Below, one piece after another: positions 28,465-38,480 of a stretch of 64,000 nucleotides of DNA. The position numbers were made by a program, and so were the translations under genes. How positions within the stretch are numbered: position 1 is the stretch's first letter; every line of letters begins with the position of its first letter. Source of the DNA: an uncultured Bacteroidota bacterium (GTDB lineage: Bacteria; Bacteroidota; Bacteroidia; Chitinophagales; Chitinophagaceae); contig CAINUN010000055.1 of NCBI GenBank assembly GCA_903853805.1, positions 1-64,000 of the forward strand, given 5' to 3'. The notes beneath the pieces were generated by a model. It was not told the origin of the DNA and searched no databases. It saw nothing but the letters and a program-made list of their open reading frames with translations.

Positions 28465-28965
28465 TTATTGTTTTTGAAAAAACTTGTATACTTGAAGTTT
28501 CTCTTTGTCAGAGCCGAAATTTTCTTGGAAAACAAATCCTAATTTTTGAAGCAATTTTATTGATTTAGAATTATGAGAAAGGGTAGTAGCAAGTATTTTT
28601 TTGTGTTTTGAAAACTTTGTAACTTCTATTAATACAAATTGTGCACTTTCATAGGCATATCCTTTCCCGTAAAATCCGGGAAGAAAAGCAAACCCAAGGT
28701 CAAAACAGTCTAAGTAGTCTCTTTTTAAGAATGAAATAATTCCCATTGGGGTGAAATCTTCTTTATTTCTAACAACCCAATAAATTAAGTTAGGGGTTTG
28801 TATTAGTTTTTTGATGTACTGTAAAGCATCACTTTTTGAATGAATATTTCTCTCTCCAATAAATTCAATCCATTCCTTTGTGTTTACTAATTGCGTGATA
28901 AACTCATTATCATTTTCATTAACAGGAGTAAGAGTTAGTCTTTGTGTATTATATACTTGTTTCAT
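28465..28965 (-). CDS. GNAT-family N-acetyltransferase
   Basis: RimJ/RimL-type acetyltransferase: MKQVYNTQRLTLTPV at the start, then DLGFAFLPGFYGKGYAYE for acetyl-CoA binding and NSKSIKLLQKLGF near the C-terminus. I chose the ATG at 28965 (166 residues) over an upstream TTG. It lies just after the broken T9SS gene on the same strand. Target unknown. Confidence 0.8.
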   Translation of the reverse strand: MKQVYNTQRLTLTPVNENDNEFITQLVNTKEWIEFIGERNIHSKSDALQYIKKLIQTPNLIYWVVRNKEDFTPMGIISFLKRDYLDCFDLGFAFLPGFYGKGYAYESAQFVLIEVTKFSKHKKILATTLSHNSKSIKLLQKLGFVFQENFGSDKEKLQVYKFFQKQ

Positions 28966-28983
28966 AAACTCAACTTCCAAAAC

Positions 28984-30688
28984 CTACTTTACTTTTAGAA
29001 TTTTTTGATGAAAAATTTTATTTTTTTCATCATCATTAATTACTGAAAAGTAAACTCCCTCTTCAAATTCATCAAACGAAAATGTATTTAACCCAATATG
29101 CAATATGTGATTCAAAAGATTTTTTCCATCACTACTATAGATTGAAAAGTGCCAAGTTTCAGCTGAATCATTTACGATGATATTACATTCATTTTTAACT
29201 GGATTTGGATAAACTGTATAAGCTGGTAAATTTACTTTTGGACTGTCTATTGGTGGTATTCTATACATAGAATCATTGAATTTTGCTAAATACATCATAT
29301 ACAATTTATCGTTGTTATTGTATCCTACAGAATAATCGCCAAACTTTATATTTCCAGGCAGATTGATGGTGCCAGCAATTGAGAAATTTCCATCAGGATT
29401 GATGCAAGCTGCCAATGATTCGGTGGAATAGTTACTATTGTCATTTTCAGCACGCACAAATCATGTGCCCGTCTGTTACAGAAGCTTTTGCAAAGTAGAA
29501 AATATGGTCATGATGAAAAATGGAATCTCCCACTGCAATTTGACTACCTAAATCTCCTTGAGGATTCCCATAAATCATAATAGTATTTGTATCAGGGCAA
29601 AATAGTCTAGTATAGTTGAGGTAATAATCTGAAAAGTTTGTTCTTACCCAATTCAAACTACCATCTTCATGAAAAGAAGCAAAAAGATTTGTGCCTTTCC
29701 ACCCTATATCCAACCTTGAATGAATTGTTTTGCCATCTACATTTATTGAATCAGGTAAAAAAGGGCTATTGAAAATAATATCCCCTTTTTTATTTGTTGC
29801 AATATCGCATGTTCCTGTAGTTTCAATTGCTTTAGCCCATTCAGTAATGCCACTAGAAGAAATTACACCAAGAAAGTTTTCACTTTTAAAATTAATAATA
29901 GAAAATGGAGGAATATAAATTTCATATCCATCAGAAACGAATGCTGCAACGATTTTCCCTGATGGTAATGCACTTAATTTCCAAAGAGTTTCATTGAAAC
30001 CGCTATAATAACTTTTTGCCCAAAGTACTTTTCCTGAAGTATCCATTTGAAAAAGAAAAGCATCAGAGTTACCAAATGTATCGCTTACAGAAAGAGTATA
30101 GTTATCTAAATCCAATTGTCTGCTATTAAAGTCACCACCTATCCAAATGTGATTATCTGAATCAATTACCATTGAATAACCTTCATCCCAACCATCTCCT
30201 CCAAATTGTTTCGCCCAAATTAAACTCCCATTTGGTTTAAATTTCAATAAGAGAATATCGCCAGTATTGCTTTTGTTGTAAAATGTTTTGCTTTCGATGC
30301 GAATACTATCACTGAAAAAAGTGGACAACAAATAAATGTCTCCAGCACTGTCTTTTGCAAGAGAACGCCCTATCTCTGCACTTTCTCCACCAAAAGTTTT
30401 TACTTGTTTCCAAATTCCATTTTCATTGATAGCAAGAAAAATATCGTAATAAAGTTGGGTACTTTTATTTTGAAGTTGAATGCCATTAAAATTAGCATTG
30501 CCGACATAAAAACCTGTTAACCACTGTCTTCCTGCATTATCAGCAATCATATCAAGCGCTTCAATCTCACCATCACAAACTGCTTTGGAAGCATATTGCC
30601 AATGAGGTTTATGAAACCATTGTTGTGAATGAATTTTTGAATGAAAAAAACTGAAAAAAAGGATAAAGACTAAATATTTGCAACGCAT
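28984..30688 (-). pseudogene. T9SS-sorted propeller protein split by a 4-base duplication
   Basis: Two overlapping frames make one protein. The first (30688 to 29447, 413 residues) has a signal peptide (LVFILFFSFFHSKIHSQ) and SBBP-like propeller repeats (LLKFKPNGSLIWAKQFGG, MDTSGKVLWAKSYYSG); it ends abruptly at HMICAC. The second (to 28984) continues with AENDNSNYS and carries the type A sorting tail (VYPNPVKNECNI to KILKVK). At 29450-29457 the sequence is GCACGCAC. Removing one 4-base unit restores a single frame of about 567 residues reading MICAENDN. The product as written would be truncated, without its sorting tail, and could not be exported by T9SS. An error in the assembly is possible. 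Confidence 0.8.
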
Positions 30689-30765
30689 AAATCAATTGTA
30701 AAGATCAATGTAAAAATAAGCTCCAAAATAAATTTAGGGTAGAGTTTTTAAGATCTAATAAAAAA

Positions 30766-30793
30766 AGACAGTCGCCTTGTATGGCGACTGTCT
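30766..30793 (-). terminator. Intrinsic terminator of the DUF2723 gene
   Basis: Perfect 11-bp stem (30766-30776 with 30783-30793, loop TTGTAT). On the minus strand it is followed by a T-run. Confidence 0.85.
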
Positions 30794-30814
30794 AAAAATA
30801 ATAAATGAAAAAAA

Positions 30815-33800
30815 TTATTGCCCTTGTTGCAAATTAACTTTTCCACTTGCAGCTTGTAATAAGCCTTGAAATTTTTGTCCAATTTCTTTAGAGGTAGCAG
30901 TATCACCCATTTGTCCTGCAGCATTGCTAAGAATATTGAGGATAGTAAGGTCGCGTTGTACATCGTTTGCCATCCCTTCTCGTACATCGTCATTAAGGTC
31001 AAGACAATATTTGATGTCGTCTTCCATATTCTTTGCTAAAGCAAAAGTGAATTTCCTCGCCTTTTCTTTTGCACCTGCACGGTAATAGGAAATAGCCATG
31101 TAGTAAGAAGGTACATCATATGCATAAGACTCAGGTGTAATTCCTTCCATCACTTTATCCAAAACTTTTACTGCATCATCCTTTCTACCAATTGCTGTGA
31201 GATCATCTGCAACACGAGCTGCATCAATACGGTAAGCAGTAAGCATCATCCGATTTTTCTCATCAAAGTAAACGTTCTTACGATCTGCATTGCCGTAGTA
31301 ATAAGTCTTGGTAAATAAGTCGAAACTTTTTTGAGCATCAACAAAACCCATGTCACCTGGGGACGATGGACGTTGAATAAGATTTTTGAAAGGACACAAA
31401 CGATAAACAGAACCTTCAAGGCGCATATAATCGTTCATCCCTTGATAATTATCGCCCATGCCAGCACCAAAATATATAGGGCGTTTCCAGCCATCTTTAG
31501 CTACAGCAGCAACAATATTTAAAACACCTAAATCATCTTTATAAGCCACATCTTTACTAAATGTAAACTTCATTTCATTAAGCACATTGTCCGTATCTGC
31601 TGAGTTGATGAAACCATTCTTCACCAATTCTTCTTTTGAAATGGTAGGTACAAAGAAGTTTTTTGATGGAAGATAATTGGCTGCTTCTCCGCCAGGTGCG
31701 CTGAGTTTAGCATTCATCTCATCGCTAATGATAAAGTTGCACACTTCTACAAGATTGAAGAAACGGTCTTTGGGAATTTGAGGATTCTCAACATACCGAA
31801 CATAGTTGCGACGGTCGCCAACAAAATGTTGTTTCTTCCAAATCATTGGTACGGCATCGCCATCATTTGTTTTGTAATTGAGTTGGTCAATATACCAGTC
31901 AATACCAAGTAGGCTTGTGTTTACAATACGTACATCAGGTCTCAACCCTTCTACTTCTTGCAAGAACCATAGAGGATAAGTATCGTTATCACCAAAAGTG
32001 AATAGAATAGCGTTTGGTGCACATGACATTAATGAATTGTAAGCAGTTGCTTTCGCCAATGTTTTTTGAGAACGGTCGTGATCGTCCCATTCTTCTTTTG
32101 CCATTAAGGTTGGCACAGCAATCAAACAAAGTAGTATCGCTAAAGCAGCACCTGTAGCACCTTTCAGCACCTTGCTAAACCAATGATAAACCATCAAAAC
32201 GCCTAAACCAATCCAAATGGCAAAGGCATAAGTAGAACCAGCATAAGCATAATCTCGTTCACGAGGTTGGAGTGGGGTATTGTTAAGGTAAAGAACAATG
32301 GCTATGCCTGTAAAGAAGAACAACATAAAGGTGATGATGCCATCTTTTTTATTACCATTGAACTGAAAAACAATTCCCAGTAAACCTAAGATAAACGGAA
32401 GGAAATAAAGTTGGTTTCGAGCTTTATTGTTACTGTAGCCATCGGGCATTTTATCCATGTCGCCTACACGGTTTTTGTCAAACATTGAAATGCCTGAAAT
32501 CCAGTTGCCATCCTTTGGACCACCTTGTCCTTCAAAATCATTTTGACGACCAACAAAATTCCACATAAAATAACGCCACCACATCCAATTTAATTGGTAG
32601 CCAAAAAAGAATTTATAATTGTCGGCTGAAGTTGGTGACTCTCCAGGTCCAAGACCAAGAAATTGGCGATAGAAATTTACATGAGAACCTTCATTGTTAT
32701 CCCAAATACGAGGAAAAAAACGCTTGTTAGAATAGTGATATTCCATCTTCTTGCCCACTTCTTCATAATAATCTTTACCATCTTTTTTATTCTTATCGTA
32801 AAAAAAGCCTTTCGCTTCCACATCATCGGGTTGACTATCGAAGTCAGGTCCAAACAATAATGGTTGTTGACCAAATTGCTCACGATTTACATAAGAAAGA
32901 AAACGGTTGGCATTGTCAGGATTGGTCATGTCAATAGGTACATCTGCACGGCTACGAATTACAGGAATGAGGTAGCTTAAGAAACCCAATTGAACAAAGA
33001 CAAGGCATAACATGCTTAGATGCATTACATACTTCTCTTTTTTTCGAGCATAAATAGTACCGCCAATCATTATAGCACCCCAAAGCAAAAGGAAGAATAA
33101 TGCTCCTGAATCGAAAGGTAAACCGAAGCTATTGACAAACAAATAATCGAACTTGAATGCTAGATAAGGCAGACCTTGAATTACTCCAAACTGTACCAAT
33201 GCAAGGATTATACAACCAACAAAGAAGGCAATGCTAGCTCCCATGTTTGTAGTCTTGTAACGACGGTAATAGTAAAGCAATGCGATTGCAGGAATAGTCA
33301 ATAAATTCAACAAGTGAATACCAACCGAAAGTCCCATCATATAGGCAATGAAAACTAGCCAACGGTCTGCATGTTTTTCATCTGCAGTGTGCTCCCATTT
33401 AAGGATTGCCCAAAATACTAATGCTGTGAATAAAGAAGATGTTGCATACACCTCGCCTTCAACTGCTGAAAACCAAAAAGTATCGGAGAATGTATAAGCT
33501 AAACCACCTACCAAACCTGCTCCCATGATCAACATAGTATTAAGTTGGTTTGGATTCTCTTCATCAGGAGCTAAAAGCCTTTTAGCAAAGTGCGTGATAG
33601 TCCAAAAAAGAAAAAGGATGGTTAAGCCGCTTGCAATAGCTGACCAAGAATTGACCATCAAAGCAACCTTGGTAAGATTACCGCCTGCAAGCAAACCAAA
33701 CATGCGTTGAATTAACATGAAGAATGGTGCACCAGGAGAGTGACCTACTTCAACTTTGTAGCCACAAGAGATAAATTCGCCACAGTCCCAGAAACTAACA

Positions 33801-33886
33801 GTTGGTTCCATGGTTTTTAAATAAACGAATGTGGCAATCAAACCAGTAATCAAACCAACAATGTTGTTGACTTTGCGATAATTCAT
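30815..33886 (-). CDS. DUF2723-family membrane protein
   Basis: 1023 residues. The N-terminal signature TMEPTVSFWDCGEFISCGY with GHSPGAPFF is diagnostic of DUF2723, a GT-C-like membrane glycosyltransferase-type family (GT117) of Bacteroidota. About 12 membrane helices run to residue about 600, then a large soluble domain with helical repeats (LDKVMEGITPESYAY, AGAKEKARKFTFALAKNM). Proposed to transfer sugars from a lipid carrier to exported proteins; the acidic residues of the first loop are intact. Single gene, own terminator. Confidence 0.85.
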   Translation of the reverse strand: MNYRKVNNIVGLITGLIATFVYLKTMEPTVSFWDCGEFISCGYKVEVGHSPGAPFFMLIQRMFGLLAGGNLTKVALMVNSWSAIASGLTILFLFWTITHFAKRLLAPDEENPNQLNTMLIMGAGLVGGLAYTFSDTFWFSAVEGEVYATSSLFTALVFWAILKWEHTADEKHADRWLVFIAYMMGLSVGIHLLNLLTIPAIALLYYYRRYKTTNMGASIAFFVGCIILALVQFGVIQGLPYLAFKFDYLFVNSFGLPFDSGALFFLLLWGAIMIGGTIYARKKEKYVMHLSMLCLVFVQLGFLSYLIPVIRSRADVPIDMTNPDNANRFLSYVNREQFGQQPLLFGPDFDSQPDDVEAKGFFYDKNKKDGKDYYEEVGKKMEYHYSNKRFFPRIWDNNEGSHVNFYRQFLGLGPGESPTSADNYKFFFGYQLNWMWWRYFMWNFVGRQNDFEGQGGPKDGNWISGISMFDKNRVGDMDKMPDGYSNNKARNQLYFLPFILGLLGIVFQFNGNKKDGIITFMLFFFTGIAIVLYLNNTPLQPRERDYAYAGSTYAFAIWIGLGVLMVYHWFSKVLKGATGAALAILLCLIAVPTLMAKEEWDDHDRSQKTLAKATAYNSLMSCAPNAILFTFGDNDTYPLWFLQEVEGLRPDVRIVNTSLLGIDWYIDQLNYKTNDGDAVPMIWKKQHFVGDRRNYVRYVENPQIPKDRFFNLVEVCNFIISDEMNAKLSAPGGEAANYLPSKNFFVPTISKEELVKNGFINSADTDNVLNEMKFTFSKDVAYKDDLGVLNIVAAVAKDGWKRPIYFGAGMGDNYQGMNDYMRLEGSVYRLCPFKNLIQRPSSPGDMGFVDAQKSFDLFTKTYYYGNADRKNVYFDEKNRMMLTAYRIDAARVADDLTAIGRKDDAVKVLDKVMEGITPESYAYDVPSYYMAISYYRAGAKEKARKFTFALAKNMEDDIKYCLDLNDDVREGMANDVQRDLTILNILSNAAGQMGDTATSKEIGQKFQGLLQAASGKVNLQQGQ

Positions 33887-34035
33887 TGAACTAAGTTTGT
33901 TTTCTAAAAAATGATTGTAAAATTTCCAGACTTGTGAATGGAATGCCTGTTAAGACAGCAACAAAAATAGAAAAATAGAGCTATGCTCAAATAAGACTTT
34001 GTAATTTAACAAAAATAAAGTTGAAAATTGCTTAG

Positions 34036-34479
34036 TTATAAGATGAGATTGCCTAAGTTTTTTAGATTATCAATGTCGAGTACTTGAGCTAATTGTACTT
34101 CCGAAATATTTTTCAGTTGTTGTGTGAAATATTCGGCATCGTCCTTGGATTCTAAACTTTGAACCATAAGGATATAATCAAGTTGTTTGGCTTCCGGTAA
34201 AAGAGTTTCAGTTTCACTCTTGAGTTTATAAACAGTGTATTTGTTTCCATTTAATGGTGCAGCATATTTATACACTGGAAAAAAGTGCTCCTTCTTATCA
34301 ATGTCAAATTTGCAAATGTCCGATTCTGAATCTCTCGCAAATTTCAAATCAAAATGTTCATTCAGCAACCAACAAAAATGATAGGCTGGGCTTGTCGAAA
34401 CAATGCCGATAAGGGAAGAGTCTGAAAAAAAATCTTCCTGCATGGCAGCCATATCGAGCATAAGTTTTTGTTGCGACAT
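34036..34479 (-). CDS. IPExxxVDY-family protein
   Basis: 147 residues. It has the layout of the Bacteroidota IPExxxVDY family: LIGIVSTSPAYHFCWLLNEH, then DLKFARD, FFPVYKY, YTVYKLKSE and the signature LLPEAKQLDYILMV, where the I and V of the name are both Leu. A soluble beta-rich protein of unknown function. It is divergent from purA with 142 bases between them. Confidence 0.75.
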   Translation of the reverse strand: MSQQKLMLDMAAMQEDFFSDSSLIGIVSTSPAYHFCWLLNEHFDLKFARDSESDICKFDIDKKEHFFPVYKYAAPLNGNKYTVYKLKSETETLLPEAKQLDYILMVQSLESKDDAEYFTQQLKNISEVQLAQVLDIDNLKNLGNLIL

Positions 34480-34594
34480 TAATAATGATTTTATGGCTTC
34501 AAATTTCCTTTAAATCGCAAAGAAATTGGCAACTGTTGAAAAAAGATGAAATGATGTTGATAAAAAACAAAAAATCATTTTCAAGTTTGCGTGC

Positions 34595-34602
34595 TATTTT
34601 TG
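34595..34602 (+). promoter_or_regulatory. Bacteroidota -7 box of purA
   Basis: TATTTTTG is an exact TAnnTTTG, ending 19 bases before the purA ATG. No convincing -33 TTG at the usual distance. Confidence 0.45.
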
Positions 34603-34621
34603 GCGTTTCTAAAAAATAAAG

Positions 34622-35884
34622 ATGGTAGATGTTTTGCTTGGCCTCCAGTGGGGCGATGAAGGAAAAGGAAAGATAGTGGACTTTCTTGCGGCTAACTACG
34701 ATATCATTGCTCGGTTTCAGGGTGGTCCAAACGCTGGACATACATTGTATGTCAACGGTAATAAAATTGTGTTACACACCATTCCTTCAGGAGTGTTTCA
34801 AAAACATTGTTTGAACTTGATAGGGAATGGTGTTGTTATAGACCCAGTAACTCTTTCCAGGGAAATTGAAGCAATTCTTCCTTTACAAAATGATTTGCTA
34901 GAGCGATTGTTTATCTCTCATCGTGCGCAACTAATTATTCCAACTCATCGAGTTTTAGATGCAGCATCTGAAGCAGCTAAAGGGAAAGAAAAAATTGGTT
35001 CGACATTGAAAGGAATTGGACCTGCTTATATGGATAAAACAGGCAGAAATGGCTTAAGGGTGGGTGATATATTGAGTCCAGATTTCAAAAAGAAATATGA
35101 AAAACTAAAACAAAAACATATCGATATCCTCAAACAATTTGAGGAAGTCATAGATTATAGTGAGTGGGAATGTGCTTTCATGGATGCAGTGGAGAAAATG
35201 CGCAAACTGAAAATAATTAACTCAGAATATTGGCTACACGAACAACTCAAAGCTGGTAAAAAAGTATTAGCAGAAGGTGCACAAGGCAGTATGCTCGATA
35301 TTGATTTTGGTACGTATCCTTATGTTACATCAAGCAATACAATTGCAGCTGGTGTTTGTAATGGCTTAGGGATTGCTCCTTCAAGAATTGGAGAGGTTAT
35401 AGGCATTACCAAAGCTTATTGCACACGTGTAGGTAGTGGACCTTTTCCTACCGAATTGTTAGATGAAACGGGTGATGCACTTCGTAAGGCAGGGGCTGAA
35501 TTTGGCGCTACAACAGGTCGTCCTCGCAGATGCGGATGGATTGATTTGGTGGCGCTCCGATATGCTTGCATGCTGAGTGGGGTTACCCAATTAATCATGA
35601 CAAAGGCAGATGTCATGGACAGCTTTGATCCAGTATTTCTTGCAACCGCTTATGAAATAGATGGAAAGCATACCTGTGAATTTCCTTATGACATTAACGA
35701 TGTAAAAGTGATTCCTGTTTACGAACAGTTTCAAGGTTGGAGTAAACCGATTGGTACTTGCAAAACTTATGATGAATTGCCTTCGGTTTTTAAAGATTAT
35801 TGTAAGTTTATTGAACAATATTTAGAAACTAAAATCGCCTACGTGTCTAACGGTACAGGACGTGACCAATTAATTGCCGTTTAA
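34622..35884 (+). CDS. purA: Adenylosuccinate synthetase
   Basis: 420 residues, full length. It joins IMP and aspartate with GTP to make adenylosuccinate, the first committed step to AMP. GTP-binding loop QWGDEGKGKIVDFLA with catalytic Asp and Lys, then GGPNAGHTL with the catalytic His; TTGRPRRCGWIDL and KPIGTC near the C-terminus are typical. Cytoplasmic. It is preceded by a -7 box and not obviously in an operon. Confidence 0.95.
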   Translation: MVDVLLGLQWGDEGKGKIVDFLAANYDIIARFQGGPNAGHTLYVNGNKIVLHTIPSGVFQKHCLNLIGNGVVIDPVTLSREIEAILPLQNDLLERLFISHRAQLIIPTHRVLDAASEAAKGKEKIGSTLKGIGPAYMDKTGRNGLRVGDILSPDFKKKYEKLKQKHIDILKQFEEVIDYSEWECAFMDAVEKMRKLKIINSEYWLHEQLKAGKKVLAEGAQGSMLDIDFGTYPYVTSSNTIAAGVCNGLGIAPSRIGEVIGITKAYCTRVGSGPFPTELLDETGDALRKAGAEFGATTGRPRRCGWIDLVALRYACMLSGVTQLIMTKADVMDSFDPVFLATAYEIDGKHTCEFPYDINDVKVIPVYEQFQGWSKPIGTCKTYDELPSVFKDYCKFIEQYLETKIAYVSNGTGRDQLIAV

Positions 35885-36029
35885 AGAACTTTTTTGAAAA
35901 AAATTTGGGTGAAAAATAAACGATGGAATAAATTAGACCGCAGAAAAAATTTCATTTAAAAATCACCAAAAAAAAATTTGGGAATTTCAACAAACAATTA
36001 AAATTTTACGCAGTAATCGTATCAGAATT

Positions 36030-36476
36030 ATGAAATCCAATTCTACCAAAAAAACTACTACTAAAAAGAGTGCAACAGCGCTACCTAAGAATTCCTCATC
36101 AAAAATATCATCAAAGCCTACTAAGAAAATAGATGAAGATGAGGAGGATGAAGATGAGGAGGAATTTGAAATCGTTCCTAAAAAGAAAACCGCAGCATCA
36201 TCTAAAAAAGCATCTTCAAAGAAAATTGATGAAGAAGATGATGATATTGAAGAAGATGATGAAGACATTGATTTTATTGACGAAGAAGGGTTTGAAAACT
36301 CTGAAACTTTTGACGACGATAAGATTGACAAAGAGTTCCAGGAATTCGACCTTCCTAAATCAAAATCGAAATCAAAGTCTAAGAAAAAAGATGATGATTT
36401 TGAAGATGATGAATTTAAAGACCTCGGTTTGTATGGCGGTAGTGGTTTTGATGACGACGAAGACGACGATTTTTAA
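36030..36476 (+). CDS. Low-complexity Lys/Ser and Asp/Glu-rich protein
   Basis: 148 residues made of alternating basic (KSNSTKKTTTKKS, KSKSKSKSKKK) and acidic (DEDEEDEDEEE, DDDEDDDF) blocks. No fold or motif; probably disordered. Such proteins are common in Bacteroidota between housekeeping genes; histone-like or nucleic-acid-binding roles have been suggested by composition only. The ATG at 36030 fits the composition. Shadow ORFs on both strands arise from its repetitiveness. Confidence 0.6.
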   Translation: MKSNSTKKTTTKKSATALPKNSSSKISSKPTKKIDEDEEDEDEEEFEIVPKKKTAASSKKASSKKIDEEDDDIEEDDEDIDFIDEEGFENSETFDDDKIDKEFQEFDLPKSKSKSKSKKKDDDFEDDEFKDLGLYGGSGFDDDEDDDF

Positions 36477-36550
36477 AATCACCTAAATTTCTTGCAAAGA
36501 CAAAAAGCAACATTTCTGCTTGAAGCAGAAGAAATAATTTCTTTCAAGTC

Positions 36551-36587
36551 AAAAATGCTGAATTGGGCACAACCATTCAGCATTTTT
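36551..36587 (+). promoter_or_regulatory. Hairpin enclosing the pabB start codon
   Basis: AAAAATGCTGAAT (36551-36563) pairs perfectly with ATTCAGCATTTTT (36575-36587) around an 11-nt loop, followed by CTTTTTCT. The ATG proposed for pabB (36555) lies inside the 5-prime arm. The shape is that of an intrinsic terminator or of a structure that hides the start codon. Confidence 0.5.
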
Positions 36588-37799
36588 CTTTTTCTAGACA
36601 GCAACCAATATCAATTACCTCATTCAAAGTTTGAATGTTTGCTTGCTGTTAATGCAAGGCATTTTATCAATGGAAGTAGTAATGAAGATGTTTTAAGTAA
36701 AATAGAAGTTTGGCAGGAAGAAAATAAAGACTGGCTGTTTGGACATATAGTTTATGATTTCAAAAATAGCATTGAACCTAAGCTAGTTTCTAATCATCCC
36801 CAAAAACATGGTTGGGACGATGTTAGTTTCTTTTCGCCTGAAATAATTTGCTATCTTCAAAAAGATTGTAAATCTTTTACTATTGAATCTATAGAACGTT
36901 TACCAGAAGATATTTTTGAAGAAATAGTGAATGCCGAATTGAATGAGGAACCATTACTTCCTAAAGTAAAATTTAAAACGCGCATCAACAAGGAAACTTA
37001 CCTCAAAACTATTCAGAAACTTAGACAGCATATTGAGGACGGCGATTGTTACGAAATTAATTTTTGCTGTGAGGGATTTGTTGAAGAAGTAAACCTAAAC
37101 CCCTCAATTGTTTTCAATAAACTCAATCAAATTTCGCCAGCACCATTTGCTGCTTTTTACAGAAATAAGCAAGACTATTTGATGTGTGCCAGCCCTGAAC
37201 GTTATTTGATGAAAGAGAAAGAGTTTATTCGTTCAATGCCTATTAAAGGAACTATCAAAAGAGGAGAAAATGAATTGGAAGATTTAAGTAGAAAACAGGC
37301 ATTATTTGATAGTGAAAAAGACCGTGCTGAAAATGTGATGATAGTAGATCTTGTTCGAAATGACCTTGCAAGAAGTTGTGTACTTGGAACCGTTTCAGTG
37401 GAAGAATTATTTGGAGTCTATTCCTTTCCTCAAGTACATCATTTGATTTCTACTGTAACAGGCGAATTATCAGCACAACATAAAGCTACTGATGCCATTA
37501 GATATAGTTTTCCGATGGGCAGCATGACGGGTGCGCCTAAAATGAAAGTAATGGAGTTGACGGATAGATATGAACAAACAAGAAGGGAGTTGTTTTCAGG
37601 AAGTGTAGGTTATTTTACGCCCGATGGAGATTTTGATTTCAATGTAGTTATCAGAAGTTTGTTTTACAACACAACTTCAAAATATCTTTCTTACCAAACA
37701 GGTGGTGCTATTACTTACGATAGTAATGCTGAAGAAGAATATGAAGAAATGCGCCTGAAAGCTTGGGCATTAGAAAGGATTTTTGACCAGAAAACTTAA
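36555..37799 (+). CDS. pabB: Aminodeoxychorismate synthase component I (PabB-like)
   Basis: Chorismate-binding enzyme with the conserved core FKTRINKETYLKTIQKL, SPERYLM, RSMPIKGTIKRG, DLVRNDLARSC and GSMTGAPKMKVMEL, all intact. It makes 4-amino-4-deoxychorismate for folate. No partner amidotransferase is beside it. The frame stays open to TTG 36492, but MLNWAQPFSIFLFLDSN at 36555 matches how the family begins, so I prefer that start (414 residues). The start lies in a hairpin. Anthranilate synthase is an alternative reading. It converges with the response-regulator gene, overlapping by 4 bases. Confidence 0.75.
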   Translation: MLNWAQPFSIFLFLDSNQYQLPHSKFECLLAVNARHFINGSSNEDVLSKIEVWQEENKDWLFGHIVYDFKNSIEPKLVSNHPQKHGWDDVSFFSPEIICYLQKDCKSFTIESIERLPEDIFEEIVNAELNEEPLLPKVKFKTRINKETYLKTIQKLRQHIEDGDCYEINFCCEGFVEEVNLNPSIVFNKLNQISPAPFAAFYRNKQDYLMCASPERYLMKEKEFIRSMPIKGTIKRGENELEDLSRKQALFDSEKDRAENVMIVDLVRNDLARSCVLGTVSVEELFGVYSFPQVHHLISTVTGELSAQHKATDAIRYSFPMGSMTGAPKMKVMELTDRYEQTRRELFSGSVGYFTPDGDFDFNVVIRSLFYNTTSKYLSYQTGGAITYDSNAEEEYEEMRLKAWALERIFDQKT

Positions 37800-38452
37800 T
37801 CGAGTAAATTGTTTTTTATCGCAAATAGGACCAAACCTATTTTTGATTTGATACCGAGCATTTCAAATAATTGTGACCTATAGTGTTCTACTGTTTTCTT
37901 TGTAACATTCATTATACTGCTGATTTGGTCATAGGTATATTCGTCTTCATGGCAAACCAAACGAAGGAATTGCATTTGGTTTTCATTAAGCATCATTTTC
38001 ACACTCTGCTTTTCTGGTTCTTGCTGAATCTGTTCCTGATCGAAAGTTAGGGCTTTATGCATCATTTCATCATGATAATAACCAGTAGTAAAAATTTGTT
38101 CTAAAGCATTTCTCAATTGTTCGTAGTTGCAATTTTTATTCAAATACCCGCGAATGCCTTTTCTAAATAAACTAATGATTAAGGGTTCTTCATCTAACAA
38201 AGTCAATACCAAAATAGGGATGGTAACTTTCATTTGTTTCATCCATTCTACTACTTGTACCCCATCCATTACTGGCATACTCAAATCAAGCACAATTAAA
38301 TCAGGAATTGGTTGAAAAGGGTAAGCTTCTACTAACTCTTTTCCGTTTCCATATTCTGCCACAACTTGATAAGGACCTAATTTTTCAATCAGTTCTTTCA
38401 AACCTTTTCTCATAATGGCATGATCATCGGTGAGAATAATATTCTTTTTCAT
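37796..38452 (-). CDS. NarL/LuxR-family response regulator
   Basis: 218 residues. The receiver domain has the acidic pocket TDDHA, phospho-acceptor D56 in LIVLDLSMP, and Lys in RGYLNKN. The C-terminal LuxR-type helix-turn-helix is at YDQISSIMNVTKKTVEHYRSQLF. Last gene of a three-gene operon with a histidine kinase and a membrane protein; 28 bases from the kinase gene. Its target genes cannot be told. No signal for autoregulation seen. Confidence 0.9.
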   Translation of the reverse strand: MKKNIILTDDHAIMRKGLKELIEKLGPYQVVAEYGNGKELVEAYPFQPIPDLIVLDLSMPVMDGVQVVEWMKQMKVTIPILVLTLLDEEPLIISLFRKGIRGYLNKNCNYEQLRNALEQIFTTGYYHDEMMHKALTFDQEQIQQEPEKQSVKMMLNENQMQFLRLVCHEDEYTYDQISSIMNVTKKTVEHYRSQLFEMLGIKSKIGLVLFAIKNNLLD

Positions 38453-38480
38453 AAGCCTATACGTGGAGTAAAAGAGTGCT

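Noticed and set aside
35987-36486. Ser-rich minus-strand ORF and Lys/Met-rich plus-strand ORF over the acidic protein gene
   Set aside because: Shadows of a low-complexity gene; their composition is just the other reading of GAT/GAA/AAA codons.
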